Positions 1 through 7,805 are shown, counted from the first letter of the stretch. The stretch: 17,672 bases of DNA from Tannerella sp. (GCA_031272655.1 JAISTJ010000081.1:1-17672); one strand, 5' to 3'. Notes: generated by a model from the sequence alone, not told the origin. Program-made: numbers and translations.

Positions 1-119
1 CCGGTTACGCCAAGCAAGGTCTGGTAAGGCGTCCCCGCCCGCAGCCCGTCCACAAGCGCGCGGATAGCCTCCGGCTGGTCGCCCGTAGGCTTGTATGGCG
101 ATGTTATCTCAAATTCCAT
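1..119 (-). CDS. uvrB: UvrABC system protein B, N-terminal fragment (cut by window edge)
   Basis: This is the first 39 codons of UvrB, the helicase-like damage-verification subunit of the UvrABC nucleotide excision repair complex in the cytoplasm. The reading frame starts at ATG 119-117 and runs off the left edge. It reads [20 protein letters not shown], continuing to TLLGVTG at the edge. The GDQPEAI stretch is the conserved Q-motif-like segment just before the nucleotide-binding site, and LLGVTG is the beginning of the Walker A loop (GVTGSGKT in the family). The fragment is too short for other analysis, but this N-terminus is highly characteristic. A TAnnTTTG -7 box lies 20 bp upstream. The gene is on the same strand as cutC, separated from it by an intergenic repeat. 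Confidence 0.9.
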   Translation of the reverse strand, partial: MEFEITSPYKPTGDQPEAIRALVDGLRAGTPYQTLLGVT

Positions 120-139
120 TGTTTCACTGTTTAAGACCA

Positions 140-147
140 CAAATATA
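140..147 (-). promoter_or_regulatory. Candidate -7 box for uvrB
   Basis: On the minus strand the sequence reads TATATTTG, a full match to the Bacteroidota -7 consensus TAnnTTTG, about 20 bp before the uvrB ATG. No convincing TTTG -33 box is visible at the usual distance upstream, so confidence is limited. Confidence 0.4.
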
Positions 148-150
148 ATG

Positions 151-263
151 TTTTTTGTCCACTAATGGCACGAATTTGCACGAATATTAATAATAATTAG
201 TGCAAATTCGAGAAATTCGTGGATAATAATTAGTGTCCATTCGAGAAACTCGTGGACAAAAAA
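151..263. repeat. Composite palindromic intergenic repeat between cutC and uvrB
   Basis: The ends form an inverted repeat: TTTTTTGTCCAC at 151-162 is the exact reverse complement of 252-263. Inside is a second perfect 11-bp inverted repeat, CGAATTTGCAC at 171-181 pairing with 200-210 across an 18-nt loop, and the tandem units described separately. GTGGACAA appears again just to the right, at the end of cutC. It looks like a REP-type or small non-autonomous element, common between genes in Bacteroidota; no coding sequence is present. It may also act as a transcription terminator or mRNA end for cutC, but no clean U-tract follows on the minus strand. Confidence 0.7.
191..256. repeat. Two tandem 33-bp units
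   Basis: Two adjacent 33-bp units, 191-223 and 224-256, share the frame TAATAATTAGTG..ATTCGAGAAA.TCGTGGA. They differ at only a few positions (CAA/TCC after GTG, and T/C before TCGTGG). They sit inside the larger palindromic element. There is no spacer between units, so this is not a CRISPR. Confidence 0.8.
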
Positions 264-265
264 AA

Positions 266-997
266 TCAGTGGACAAGAGAGGCGACAAGGTAGGCAGTTG
301 TTTGGAGTGTCTCAAACTCGGAAGCGGGAGGCGCAGCGCCCATCGGGACGTTAAGGTTTCTGTATTCCATGCGGCTGTGAACGGTGCTACGGGCTGAAGC
401 GTGAAATTCGCGGGCGCCGGTCTCGGCCTCGATTAAAGCGATGTTTTCAGGCCGGACGCCGCAGCCGGGCATGATGATGATACGTCCTGCGGCGCGCACA
501 ACCAATTCGCGGAGCAAAGGAATACCCTTAACGGCATCGGGTTGCTGACCCGAAGTAAGGACACGGTCGCATCCAAGCGTTATCAGTTGTTCAAGAGCGG
601 TGAACGGTTCGCGACAGACGTCGAAAGCGCGGTGACAGGTTACGGAAAGCGGTCGTGCAGCCGCTATAAGCCTCTCCATCAGCGGCATATCTATATCCCC
701 TTGAGCCGTCAGGCAACCAAACACGACGCCATGTACGCCGAGACTTTTAACCATCTCAATATCAGCCAGCATATTATCAATCTCAAGCGGCGTATAAAGA
801 AAATCCCCACCCCGCGGGCGGATTATTACATTGACATCCAACGAAGTAAGCGCCGAAGCCAAACGAACAGTCCCGTAAGAAGGCGTAGTACCCCCTTCGG
901 GAATGTCGGCGCACAGTTCCACACGGGTGGCGCCGCCCTTTTCCGCCTCAATGCAACTCGCAACCGAGTTAGCGCAAATTTCAATTATCCTGCTCAT
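266..997 (-). CDS. cutC: CutC family protein (copper homeostasis-type TIM barrel)
   Basis: A 243-residue cytoplasmic protein of the CutC family, whose members adopt a TIM-barrel fold. The family was named for copper tolerance in E. coli, but its biochemical activity is not firmly established. Diagnostic segments are EICANSVASC near the N-terminus, RVELCADIPEGGTTPSYG, IIRPRGGDF, GVVFGCLTAQGDID, CHRAFD, the LTSGQQ motif, IIIMPGCGV and a late EFHASAR. Length matches the family (about 245). I use ATG 997-995, giving MSRIIEICANS; a TTG two codons upstream would add only MI and is less likely. The stop codon lies within the edge of the intergenic repeat (GTGGACAA copies at both sides). No TAnnTTTG promoter is visible; a strong hairpin occupies the 20-50 bp upstream region. 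Confidence 0.93.
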   Translation of the reverse strand: MSRIIEICANSVASCIEAEKGGATRVELCADIPEGGTTPSYGTVRLASALTSLDVNVIIRPRGGDFLYTPLEIDNMLADIEMVKSLGVHGVVFGCLTAQGDIDMPLMERLIAAARPLSVTCHRAFDVCREPFTALEQLITLGCDRVLTSGQQPDAVKGIPLLRELVVRAAGRIIIMPGCGVRPENIALIEAETGAREFHASARSTVHSRMEYRNLNVPMGAAPPASEFETLQTTAYLVASLVH

Positions 998-1016
998 AAT
1001 CAATTAATTAATGCAA

Positions 1017-1047
1017 TAACGGCTTCACAACCAATGCGAAGCCGTTA
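1017..1047 (-). terminator. Strong hairpin downstream of tRNA-Ser, upstream of cutC
   Basis: A 13-bp stem (1017-1029 with 1035-1047, core TAACGGCTTC/GAAGCCGTTA, one G-T wobble on the minus strand) closes a 5-nt loop. It begins 34 bp beyond the tRNA 3' end in the direction of transcription and ends 19 bp before the cutC ATG. It would end tRNA transcription, but the following bases (TTGCATTAATTAATTG) do not make a proper U-tract. It could instead be part of a cutC leader. Confidence 0.5.
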
Positions 1048-1081
1048 CTTCAATACCAAATTAAACACATTGAAAAAGAAG

Positions 1082-1166
1082 CGGAGAAAGAGGGATTCGA
1101 ACCCCCGGAACCTTTCAGTTCAACGGTTTTCAAGACCGCCGCAATCGACCACTCTGCCATCTCTCC
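1082..1166 (-). tRNA. tRNA-Ser (anticodon UGA)
   Basis: An 85-nt class II tRNA. The 5' acceptor strand GGAGAGA (1166-1160) pairs with TTTCTCC (1089-1083), including one G-T wobble, and G at 1082 is the discriminator base, as expected for serine tRNAs. The anticodon TGA is at 1132-1130 inside the loop CTTGAAA. A long variable arm and a T-arm with GGTTCGAATCC are present. The CCA end is not encoded (G followed by CTTC), usual in Bacteroidota, so it must be added by the CCA transferase. The decoded codons are UCA and other UCN by wobble. Confidence 0.95.
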
Positions 1167-1214
1167 TTTAACTTTTACCGCCGGTATGACTACTAACAAG
1201 GCCGTAAAAGCGCC

Positions 1215-1246
1215 GCAAAGTTACAAACTTTTTTTAATTAAACAAC
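1215..1246 (-). promoter_or_regulatory. Candidate promoter of tRNA-Ser
   Basis: The minus strand carries TAACTTTGC at 1223-1215, a full match to the Bacteroidota -7 box TAnnTTTGC. GTTG at 1246-1243 (3 of 4 matches to the TTTG -33 box) lies 19 bp upstream. The start would fall about 40 nt before the mature tRNA, and the leader can form an imperfect hairpin (1172-1178 with 1204-1210). Confidence 0.6.
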
Positions 1247-1265
1247 TAATTTTGGAAAAAATATT

Positions 1266-3422
1266 TCAATTATCCCATGTCGGATCATAAGAAACAAGCG
1301 CATTATTTGTCCCCAAACCAATATAAATCAGTCCGTTATATTCAAACATGCAGTTGATTTTCTGATAAACGGATGCAAGTGTGGACTTCACGCTCCACGT
1401 ATCCGCAACGGGATCATATTCGAGGATTTTGAAGTTTTCGTCTATCAGATAAATTTTCTGGTTATAAGCCGCTGCTGCAAGTATGCCGCCCGAATAAACG
1501 GTGCAGGTCGTCTTTTCGCTCCATGTTACGCCGTTGTCGGAAGTAGTCCAGATCTTGCCGTTACAGGTGTTCGCATCGTTTTTACCCATGCCGACGTAAG
1601 GCAAGCCGTTAAGCACTACTGCGAAGCCACCGTACTGTTTGACAGGGAAGTCGGACAGTTTCTGCCATGTCTTGAACACAGCGTTAAAACTCCAGACATC
1701 ACATTTAGCCGTATCCGCACTGAATCCGCCGACGAAGTACAGGAAACCGCCCGAAGCGTAGCCAACCGTCATATACATTGTATCCAATGCCGTTTCGGGA
1801 GCGCTCCATGTGTTATAGGAAGGATTTGTCTCGTTTGTCTCGTAGAGATACAGCCCCGGCACTCTGTTTCCGCTGCCATCAATGCCGCCGAATACATAAA
1901 CTCCTGTGCCATAGACTACTGCTGTTTGCCATTTAGCCGCGCCACCCCTAAACGACTGGCGTTGATACCATTTATTTTCGGAAACGGAATACATCCACAA
2001 CTCGTCGGTAGGAGTGGATCCTATGTCGCCACCGAGAATGTAAAGTTTGTTTCCAACCGAGAAATAAGCTGTTGAATATTGGCTTCGCGACGCGCCCGGG
2101 AAAGCAGCGAGCGGGATAAAAACGTCAGGCGTTTTGAAGTGGATAGTATCACCGTATGAAATGCCGTTGGAATTGCGGGCATAAGCGCGGACATAGTACG
2201 TCAAACCGCCTTTTAATGAGGCCATTGTGCCTGTGAACACGCCACCGGCATTGACTGTCAGCCCGCCAAGCGAAGAGTCGGAGATGGTAGGCAGCTGGTT
2301 TGACGTTGACCAGCAGATACCGGCATCGGCAATCGGCGTCATGCCCGAACTGACTATGCGCCCTTTGATAACGGCGCTTCCGTTGGCGACAGTCCTGTCT
2401 TTTTCGGTAGTAACCGTCGGTACGTCTGTTTTTGTAGAGAAAGAAATCTGCGCGCCATAGACTATGCCGTATTGTGTGATGGCATACGGGCGCACAAAAT
2501 ATTCTTTCTGCGCCTCAAGTCCGGTCAGCGAGGCGTTGAAACCGCCCTGTCCGGCGCCGCATTTAACTACCGAATCAACATCTATAACAGGCTCAGGTTT
2601 AGCCTTTTGCCAACTAAAACCCCGTTCAAGTATTTCAACCGTCTCATCGCCGCCGTTTGTAACCGAAGCCAGAACAGTAACGCCCGTGTAACCCAGATTG
2701 GACGTATCGGCCTTGCTCACAACAGCCAAGCCGTCCCTCGTAACAAGCGAGTCAATGTTTCCGGTAAAATATCCGAAATTATTAAACACAAATGCCTGAA
2801 TATAATACTTTTGCGAAGGCGTGAGATTTGTTATCCGGCATGTAAACAAATCGGCGTCATCAGCGCTGTAAACAGTGTCTTGAGGGATAAAATCCTTATT
2901 TACAGACACAAAGACGCCACGACTTATGATTGTGCCTTCGCCTTTATCGGTTATTTCGCCTCCCGACATCGCAGAAGCCGCATGAATACCCGTAGGCGGG
3001 GTAGTCTTGACAAAGCCAAGTCCCGTATTTGTAGATATTTGCAACTCGTCGCCGTATTCAACACCTTTAGAATTAATGGCATACGGCCGGACATAATAAG
3101 TAGTATTGCTGCTAAGTCCTTCAATTTTAGCTTGATACACGCCTACTCCGGAAGCAGCGACAACTGCTTTGGAGCTATTTTCAACGGTCGGGTTTGCGGA
3201 TGTGCCATAGCAAAAGCCCCGCTCGGATATTGTAGCGCCGTTTTCTTTCTCAATCTCTGCCGAAATCTCTATATATGAAGCCGTTACGCTAATACGCACG
3301 GTGCTGCTGCCCTTGAATACAGGCGCGCCTGCATTAATCAGCTCCTGCGTGAAGTCCGGATTTTCCATGCAACCGAACAGCGCCGTTGTCATCAATATTG
3401 TAAGAAACGATATTTTTTTCAT
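1266..3422 (-). CDS. Lipoprotein with four Fn3-like repeats and a C-terminal Kelch propeller
   Basis: A 718-residue exported protein starting at ATG 3422. A lipoprotein signal peptide (about residues 1-17) ends in the lipobox LFGC with Cys18 as the predicted acylation site. Four Fn3-like repeats of about 95 residues follow at roughly 40-132, 135-229, 232-331 and 335-431. Each carries a GFCYG/GFSW/GICWS-type strand and three end with YYVRPYA-type strands followed by N/Q-xxGxxYGD. Residues about 436-716 contain Kelch repeats with GG doublets ([27 protein letters not shown]) and degenerate later blades, suggesting a six-bladed beta-propeller. Family knowledge suggests an envelope binding or adhesion role; the ligand cannot be read from sequence. 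It follows the TPR/barrel gene with a 13-bp gap and is probably co-transcribed. The residues after Cys18 (MENPD) do not give a clear surface-export signal. Confidence 0.85.
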   Translation of the reverse strand: MKKISFLTILMTTALFGCMENPDFTQELINAGAPVFKGSSTVRISVTASYIEISAEIEKENGATISERGFCYGTSANPTVENSSKAVVAASGVGVYQAKIEGLSSNTTYYVRPYAINSKGVEYGDELQISTNTGLGFVKTTPPTGIHAASAMSGGEITDKGEGTIISRGVFVSVNKDFIPQDTVYSADDADLFTCRITNLTPSQKYYIQAFVFNNFGYFTGNIDSLVTRDGLAVVSKADTSNLGYTGVTVLASVTNGGDETVEILERGFSWQKAKPEPVIDVDSVVKCGAGQGGFNASLTGLEAQKEYFVRPYAITQYGIVYGAQISFSTKTDVPTVTTEKDRTVANGSAVIKGRIVSSGMTPIADAGICWSTSNQLPTISDSSLGGLTVNAGGVFTGTMASLKGGLTYYVRAYARNSNGISYGDTIHFKTPDVFIPLAAFPGASRSQYSTAYFSVGNKLYILGGDIGSTPTDELWMYSVSENKWYQRQSFRGGAAKWQTAVVYGTGVYVFGGIDGSGNRVPGLYLYETNETNPSYNTWSAPETALDTMYMTVGYASGGFLYFVGGFSADTAKCDVWSFNAVFKTWQKLSDFPVKQYGGFAVVLNGLPYVGMGKNDANTCNGKIWTTSDNGVTWSEKTTCTVYSGGILAAAAYNQKIYLIDENFKILEYDPVADTWSVKSTLASVYQKINCMFEYNGLIYIGLGTNNALVSYDPTWDN

Positions 3423-3435
3423 ATAACTATCTGAT

Positions 3436-4374
3436 TTAGAATAAGAAACCTATGCCGGCATTCGCCGAAACATATTTAAAACTCAAAGCGCTACAGCCGA
3501 TAGAGCCGTAGAACGACTTAGTAAAGAGGAAAGTGCCGTCGAGGTCAACGACAACGCCTTCTTCCGATTTGTCCGTGCATTTAGCCCAAATTTTCCCTTC
3601 CGGCTGGGCTATTACAAGTCCCGTCTTTTCAAATTCATAGTTCAGGCTGCTGCTCCAGAAGCCGGCGCCGGCGGATAGTAGAAACGAAGGTGCAAGCCGG
3701 AAGACCAATCCTCCCGAACCCATAAGAATATTCGTCCGGTTTCTGCCGGTATATTGGTAAGCGCTGTTAGTCAGGCCTATAATCTTACCATCGCTGCTAC
3801 ATCGTTCGGTGTAGTTCTGAAACGAGAGGTTTGTCCTGAAACGAAGATAGAAGCCGACAGTCTTCCCTACCCCACCGATAGTCAGTCCCACAGGTGCATA
3901 GAACGAACCCGAATAACCTATAAAGATGTTAAACGGGGTCTTTTCACGCGGTTTTGTCGGTGTTTCGGACGAACTTGAAGTAAACTGATTCCGCAGCATG
4001 TCGTACTGTTTCTGCCAAAAGTCCTCTTTGGCAGGGTTCGGGCTTGTTCCGATGCCCTCTTTGTAAAAGAGTATCAGCTTTTTAATGCTTGCTGTGTCCC
4101 TGTTTTGAGTTGCAAGGTCGTTCAGGCAAGAGAGGCTTTTGCCCATGACTATTCTCAAAGTAGAACGCATAGACGGATCTGCAAGCCATATTGTAGTTAA
4201 CTGATTAATACTGTAGGTATTACAGTTATCTACTCCCTCCTCGTAAAAAATCTTGGCAGCGCTGTAGTCGAGACGCTTCATCGCTTCGTCGCCCTTGCGG
4301 TTATATTCGGTCTGGACTTGCGCCGACGCTACCAAAGAGATAAACAATAAGAATATTGTATATGCTTCTTTCAT
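3436..4374 (-). CDS. Exported protein, TPR-like N-terminus and probable outer-membrane beta-barrel
   Basis: A 312-residue protein I do not recognise by name. I start it at ATG 4374 (MKEAYTIFLL), because the longer frame begins at a TTG and ATG 4374 leads straight into a signal peptide ending near VASA-Q (residues about 1-19). Residues about 25-50 (EYNRKGDEAMKRLDYSAAKIFYEEG) look like a TPR helix pair, and the helical region runs to about residue 130. After a Ser/Thr/Pro linker (SSSSETPTKPREK), the C-terminal half has alternating aromatic and glycine strands (FNIFIGYSGSFYAPVG, VGFYLRFRTNLSF, LLSAGAGFWSSS) and ends in GIGFLF, a terminal phenylalanine typical of outer-membrane barrels. First gene of a two-gene unit with the Kelch lipoprotein; a promoter candidate sits 32 bp upstream. 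This architecture suggests an envelope partner of the Kelch protein, an inference. Confidence 0.7.
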   Translation of the reverse strand: MKEAYTIFLLFISLVASAQVQTEYNRKGDEAMKRLDYSAAKIFYEEGVDNCNTYSINQLTTIWLADPSMRSTLRIVMGKSLSCLNDLATQNRDTASIKKLILFYKEGIGTSPNPAKEDFWQKQYDMLRNQFTSSSSETPTKPREKTPFNIFIGYSGSFYAPVGLTIGGVGKTVGFYLRFRTNLSFQNYTERCSSDGKIIGLTNSAYQYTGRNRTNILMGSGGLVFRLAPSFLLSAGAGFWSSSLNYEFEKTGLVIAQPEGKIWAKCTDKSEEGVVVDLDGTFLFTKSFYGSIGCSALSFKYVSANAGIGFLF

Positions 4375-4405
4375 ACTTTTCAACTCAATCGAACAGTTTT
4401 AAGCC

Positions 4406-4435
4406 GCAAAGATAGTGATTTTTAAGAAAAACAAA
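4406..4435 (-). promoter_or_regulatory. Candidate promoter of the TPR/barrel-Kelch gene pair
   Basis: TATCTTTGC at 4414-4406 on the minus strand is a perfect -7 box, 31 bp before the ATG at 4374. A TTTG at 4435-4432 lies 17 bp further upstream, slightly shorter than the usual 19-21 bp spacing. This separates the envelope pair from the kinase gene, which ends at 4503. Confidence 0.6.
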
Positions 4436-4482
4436 AAAACTAAGGAAAATTTTTTGACTAAAAAATAATAAAATGACATGAT

Positions 4483-4504
4483 AAAAATGCTTAAAATCAG
4501 CATT
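4483..4504 (-). terminator. Weak terminator-like hairpin at the end of the kinase gene
   Basis: On the minus strand AATGCT (4504-4499) pairs with AGCATT (4491-4486) around a 7-nt loop, followed by a short T-run. The stem is only 6 bp and overlaps the kinase stop codon, so this is a tentative call. Confidence 0.3.
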
Positions 4505-6395
4505 ATTGCAAGCTGTCGGCGTCCAGACCCTCGTTTATGCAATTGCCTTTGTCATCATACTGGTCATATTTGTCGTCGTCTCTAAGGAAAAACAGCCCGG
4601 AAGCAAGCTTGTCAACGTTTTTGTACTTGCACCGTATCAACTCAATCGCCTTGTCGTTGATTGCACCGAATTTGCCGGAATTTTTGTCCCTTACAACAGT
4701 AAGAATAGCGCCGTAGTTTATTTTTTCGTATTTTTCGTATTTCTTAATCCTCTCAGCCACAGCGAGTTTCTCCGATTCCTCGTTACATTTACCTATCAAA
4801 TTGACAACCTCTTCGGTCGGTTTTATCTTGTTGGCTTTCAGCAGGTCTTCTTTCGCCTCGGCATACTGCTGCCTGTCAAATTTTTCCTGCGCCGACAGCA
4901 GTAACTGGTTGTATTCTTTTTCGGCGGCTTCGGCAGCTTCGGCAGCTTCTGAATCCGTTGCTCCATTAGTCTGTGTAACAGCCGGTTTTGTAGTATTGCC
5001 GTTTGTCGCAAGTGTAGATCCGTGACTGTTGCCGCCGAGAACAGGCGGTATAACAATATTCTGCTTACCGGTCTCCGTCTCAGCAGTGTTACGCACAGCA
5101 ACTGTATCTTCCTCATTTTCAACATTATGAAAAACCAAAGGTTCCGGATCTTCAACAAACATCAAAGTATCGGCGGTATGTTTCAAATTAATCAATCCGC
5201 TGATGAGTTTTTTGCCTGCCGAAGAGTAGTCATAGACGGCAAAGGCTGCAACAGCTATCATAGAGATCGCTGCAATGATCAGCCTGCGACGCCTTTTGCG
5301 CCTCGCCGCTTCGCGTTTACGGCGGCTGCTGCGGCCGGAACGGGTGTTAAACTCCGTATTATCCTCTTTATCAGGAGTATAAAAAGAGGAGACAGCATCC
5401 GATTGGCGGCGGTGGCGCGAAGGGATATCCTCGGTATCATCGGGATCTTTGAGGCTGTGTTCCTCCGTCAGGTTATTTGTCTCTTCAAACTCGTAAGAAG
5501 GCGCATCCAACGCTGCAAGCATCTCTTTTACAGTCTGGAACCGGTCGGCAGGCTTGATTTCCATCGCCTTGAGGATAGCCTGCTCTGTTTTGGGCGACAG
5601 TGAGGAGTTGTAGGTTGAAGGCGGCTCTAACTTTTTAGCGGCGCGGAGGATGGATTCTATCGGCACCACGCCCGTAATGATGTTATAAAAAGTAGCTCCG
5701 AGTGAGTATATGTCGGGGCACGGCGAAAACGACTGCGTTCCTTCATTGTCATACTGTTCAATAGGCGCGAAACCCTTTGATAATGAGAGTGTTGTAGTAC
5801 TTGTTTCCTGCTCGTCAATATCATAGCGTTTGCTGACGCCAAAATCTATCAGGCGCGCATTGTTTTCCCTGTCTATCAGGATGTTACTCGGCTTAATATC
5901 AAGATGAAGTATGTTTTTATCATGGACAAAAGCGAGTGCATTGCCGATTTGGTGGATATATTTCAGCGCCCTGTTTTCCGGCACAATACCGTCTTTATCA
6001 AGCATATACTTCAGCGAACAGCCCCGTATATACTCCATCACGATGTAGGCAGTGTTGTTTTCCTCGAACACTTCAAGCACATTCACAATATAGGGATGGT
6101 GAACTTCCGATAGGATCTGGGCTTCGAGGATGAGTTTTTCTTTGAACTTACGAAACAGCCGGTCGCCTGTCTGCGAGTGGACTTTCACTTCTAAAGTCTC
6201 TTTATCGCGAAAGCAATAGTCTTTGAAGAAATACTCCTTGATACAAACCGGCACTTTGGTCTTCATGGCGCCTAATTCGCCCTTGACTTCGGTATTCCAC
6301 ACTCCAAGGTATGTAATACCGAATCCCCCCTGACCTATCATTGCGGTTAGCTGGTATTTCTCTCCTTGCAGCAAATGTCCTTCCGGCAAATTCAT
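4503..6395 (-). CDS. Transmembrane Ser/Thr protein kinase with WG-like exported tail
   Basis: A 630-residue Hanks-type protein kinase. I use ATG 6395; the upstream TTG would put the start inside the promoter-proximal region. Kinase domain, about residues 10-295: glycine loop GQGGFG (21-26), invariant Lys53 in VCIKEYF, helix-C Glu91, catalytic loop HLDIKPSN (Asp166), DFG 184-186, then GFAPIEQY and PDIYSLGATFY. The catalytic loop is HLD instead of HRD, making it a non-RD kinase. An acidic linker and a strongly basic stretch (357-371, rich in RR and KR) precede one transmembrane helix (about 372-389), so the rest should be periplasmic. That tail has a low-complexity AAEAAEAAE segment, a TPR-like helical pair (about 494-530) and a single WG-type unit (KFGAINDKAIELIRCKYKNV, residues 575-594). 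It would phosphorylate cytoplasmic Ser/Thr targets, with the adjacent PP2C as antagonist. It starts 45 bp after the PP2C stop and has its own promoter candidate. Confidence 0.92.
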   Translation of the reverse strand: MNLPEGHLLQGEKYQLTAMIGQGGFGITYLGVWNTEVKGELGAMKTKVPVCIKEYFFKDYCFRDKETLEVKVHSQTGDRLFRKFKEKLILEAQILSEVHHPYIVNVLEVFEENNTAYIVMEYIRGCSLKYMLDKDGIVPENRALKYIHQIGNALAFVHDKNILHLDIKPSNILIDRENNARLIDFGVSKRYDIDEQETSTTTLSLSKGFAPIEQYDNEGTQSFSPCPDIYSLGATFYNIITGVVPIESILRAAKKLEPPSTYNSSLSPKTEQAILKAMEIKPADRFQTVKEMLAALDAPSYEFEETNNLTEEHSLKDPDDTEDIPSRHRRQSDAVSSFYTPDKEDNTEFNTRSGRSSRRKREAARRKRRRRLIIAAISMIAVAAFAVYDYSSAGKKLISGLINLKHTADTLMFVEDPEPLVFHNVENEEDTVAVRNTAETETGKQNIVIPPVLGGNSHGSTLATNGNTTKPAVTQTNGATDSEAAEAAEAAEKEYNQLLLSAQEKFDRQQYAEAKEDLLKANKIKPTEEVVNLIGKCNEESEKLAVAERIKKYEKYEKINYGAILTVVRDKNSGKFGAINDKAIELIRCKYKNVDKLASGLFFLRDDDKYDQYDDKGNCINEGLDADSLQ

Positions 6396-6426
6396 ATTTT
6401 TGATTTCGTGATTCAAAATTCACCGA

Positions 6427-6459
6427 CAAAGATACAATAATTATGCGAAAGAATACAAA
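6427..6459 (-). promoter_or_regulatory. Candidate kinase promoter nested in the end of the PP2C gene
   Basis: On the minus strand a TTTG -33 box at 6459-6456 is followed after 21 bp by TATCTTTG at 6434-6427, a full match to the Bacteroidota consensus with good spacing. The -33 box lies within the last PP2C codons. The kinase ATG at 6395 is 31 bp beyond the -7 box. Confidence 0.65.
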
Positions 6460-7247
6460 AAAGAAAGAATATTTTGTTTACGGGCTGCATTTTTTTGTGC
6501 TTTGGATATTGGCAGGATATAGAAAGAAAAGTTATCCCTTGCCTCTTCAATGCAGCGTTCCACGAATGTATTCTTCATCGCTTCCGCATTCATTTCCGAT
6601 GAAAAAATTTCTGACAGTTTGTCATCTTTGAAGATTTCCGTTACCCCGTCGGTGCACATAAAGAAGATGTCGCCCCTGCGGATATCCGTGAGCAGTGTTA
6701 CGTCGGCGCTGACCGACTGCGAAGTGCCGGAGATAGCCCTTGTAAGCACGTTCCTTTGCGGCATGTCCACAGCCTCCTCCGCTGTTACGATACCCAGTTT
6801 CACCCACGAGCAGGCTAACGAGTGGTCTTCCGTCTGCCAGATTTTTTTGCCTTTGCGGAACTGATAGACGCGACTGTCACCGATGTTAGCCGCTGTGATG
6901 CCGGCTTTGCCGATGTAGAGCAGTGTTAGGGTTGTCGCCATGCCGAATGCTTCGGGGTGCGTAGAGAGGTACTCGTCGAACCGCGATTCGGTGTAGTGGA
7001 CGGCTTTATTGATGAACTCTTCGGATGGGTCGTCTTCTTCAAGGAAGGTATTGAAAAATATCTGGAACGATTCGCAGGCGAGCGAGCTTGCCACCTCGCC
7101 TTTTTCATAGCCACCTACTCCGTCACAGACAATAAAAAGCCGCTGTGCGGAGGTTGCCAACTCCGACAGCGGATATATAAAATCCTCATTCTTAATACGT
7201 TTGCCTCGTTCTGTTGTTGCAAAGGGTCTGTCAAGCGTTATAATCAT
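6441..7247 (-). CDS. PP2C-family Ser/Thr protein phosphatase
   Basis: A 268-residue cytoplasmic PPM/PP2C metal-dependent phosphatase, which removes phosphate from Ser/Thr residues using two Mn or Mg ions. The metal-ligand set is complete: NED at 20-22 (first Asp at 22), DGVGG at 42-46, GDSRVY at 123-128, TDG at 199-201 and DN at 238-239. No membrane segment or extra domain is visible, and length is standard for the bacterial single-domain type. The start is ATG 7247, 12 bp after the FHA gene stop. It is followed by the kinase gene, so the pair is very likely an opposing kinase/phosphatase module. Its tail (residues 250-268) extends past the conserved DNFSFYILPI ending and overlaps the kinase promoter. 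Confidence 0.93.
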   Translation of the reverse strand: MIITLDRPFATTERGKRIKNEDFIYPLSELATSAQRLFIVCDGVGGYEKGEVASSLACESFQIFFNTFLEEDDPSEEFINKAVHYTESRFDEYLSTHPEAFGMATTLTLLYIGKAGITAANIGDSRVYQFRKGKKIWQTEDHSLACSWVKLGIVTAEEAVDMPQRNVLTRAISGTSQSVSADVTLLTDIRRGDIFFMCTDGVTEIFKDDKLSEIFSSEMNAEAMKNTFVERCIEEARDNFSFYILPISKAQKNAARKQNILSFLYSFA

Positions 7248-7259
7248 GGAAAACCAATT

Positions 7260-7784
7260 TTATTCGTTAAAACGGACTATTGTGCGCCCCATGACAATCT
7301 CGTCATTGTCGTTAAGGATTACAATATCTCCGTCTTCCAAAGTTTTTCCATTATATAACGTGTGATTTTTGCTGTTATTGTCCGACAAGTAATGAAAATA
7401 ACCGTTTCCCTTAGGATTTTTTTTCACCTCTATTCGCAGATGGCTGCGACTCATTGACTTATCGGTTGTCTGAATACACAAGTCAGCCGTCGGAGCGTTT
7501 GCCTTACGCCCAACTATCGTAACGCCCTCACTCAGGTGATATACCTGAAAGGGCGCATACTCGCTCGCCGGAATGGTCAATCTGCCGATACCGCTGTTCT
7601 GTGGTTTGGACTTTGTAACTATAGTCTCATCGTCGTCCCTCTTCACAACCGTCTTCTGGTCAAGATACGACAATGGAATGTCCTGTGTACACTTAGGACA
7701 CTTAAACGACTGGATACCTTGCGGAATCCTGCTTTCATCTATGCGAAGTCCAACCTTGCAGTGGGGGCACTTAACTGATATCAT
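7260..7784 (-). CDS. Zinc-ribbon and FHA-domain protein
   Basis: A 174-residue cytoplasmic protein. The N-terminus has a zinc ribbon with CPHC at 6-9 and CPKC at 29-32, resembling the MJ0042-type zinc finger. After an acidic, threonine-containing linker (about residues 42-60, including RDDDETIVTK), an FHA domain occupies about 80-172. FHA core motifs are present: GR at 92-93, SRSH at 112-115, and a SKNHT segment in place of the usual S/T-N-G-T loop (N retained, G replaced by H), followed by YNGK. FHA domains bind phosphothreonine peptides, preferring Asp at +3 in many cases. The start is ATG 7784. It lies between the acidic-protein gene and PP2C, in the same direction and with gaps of only 21 and 12 bp, so it is likely a reader or adaptor for the adjacent kinase. 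Confidence 0.85.
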   Translation of the reverse strand: MISVKCPHCKVGLRIDESRIPQGIQSFKCPKCTQDIPLSYLDQKTVVKRDDDETIVTKSKPQNSGIGRLTIPASEYAPFQVYHLSEGVTIVGRKANAPTADLCIQTTDKSMSRSHLRIEVKKNPKGNGYFHYLSDNNSKNHTLYNGKTLEDGDIVILNDNDEIVMGRTIVRFNE

Positions 7785-7805
7785 AAATTATTGATTTACA
7801 GCCTT

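Noticed and set aside
542..1171. 209-codon plus-strand frame across cutC and the tRNA
   Set aside because: It runs antisense to cutC and through tRNA-Ser; no protein motif.
5022..5603. 193-codon plus-strand frame
   Set aside because: Antisense to the kinase linker and membrane segment, with no recognisable start context or domain.
4503..7784. TerY-P or type VI secretion post-translational control
   Set aside because: PP2C, kinase and FHA resemble these, but no von Willebrand, TerD or T6SS structural gene is in the window.
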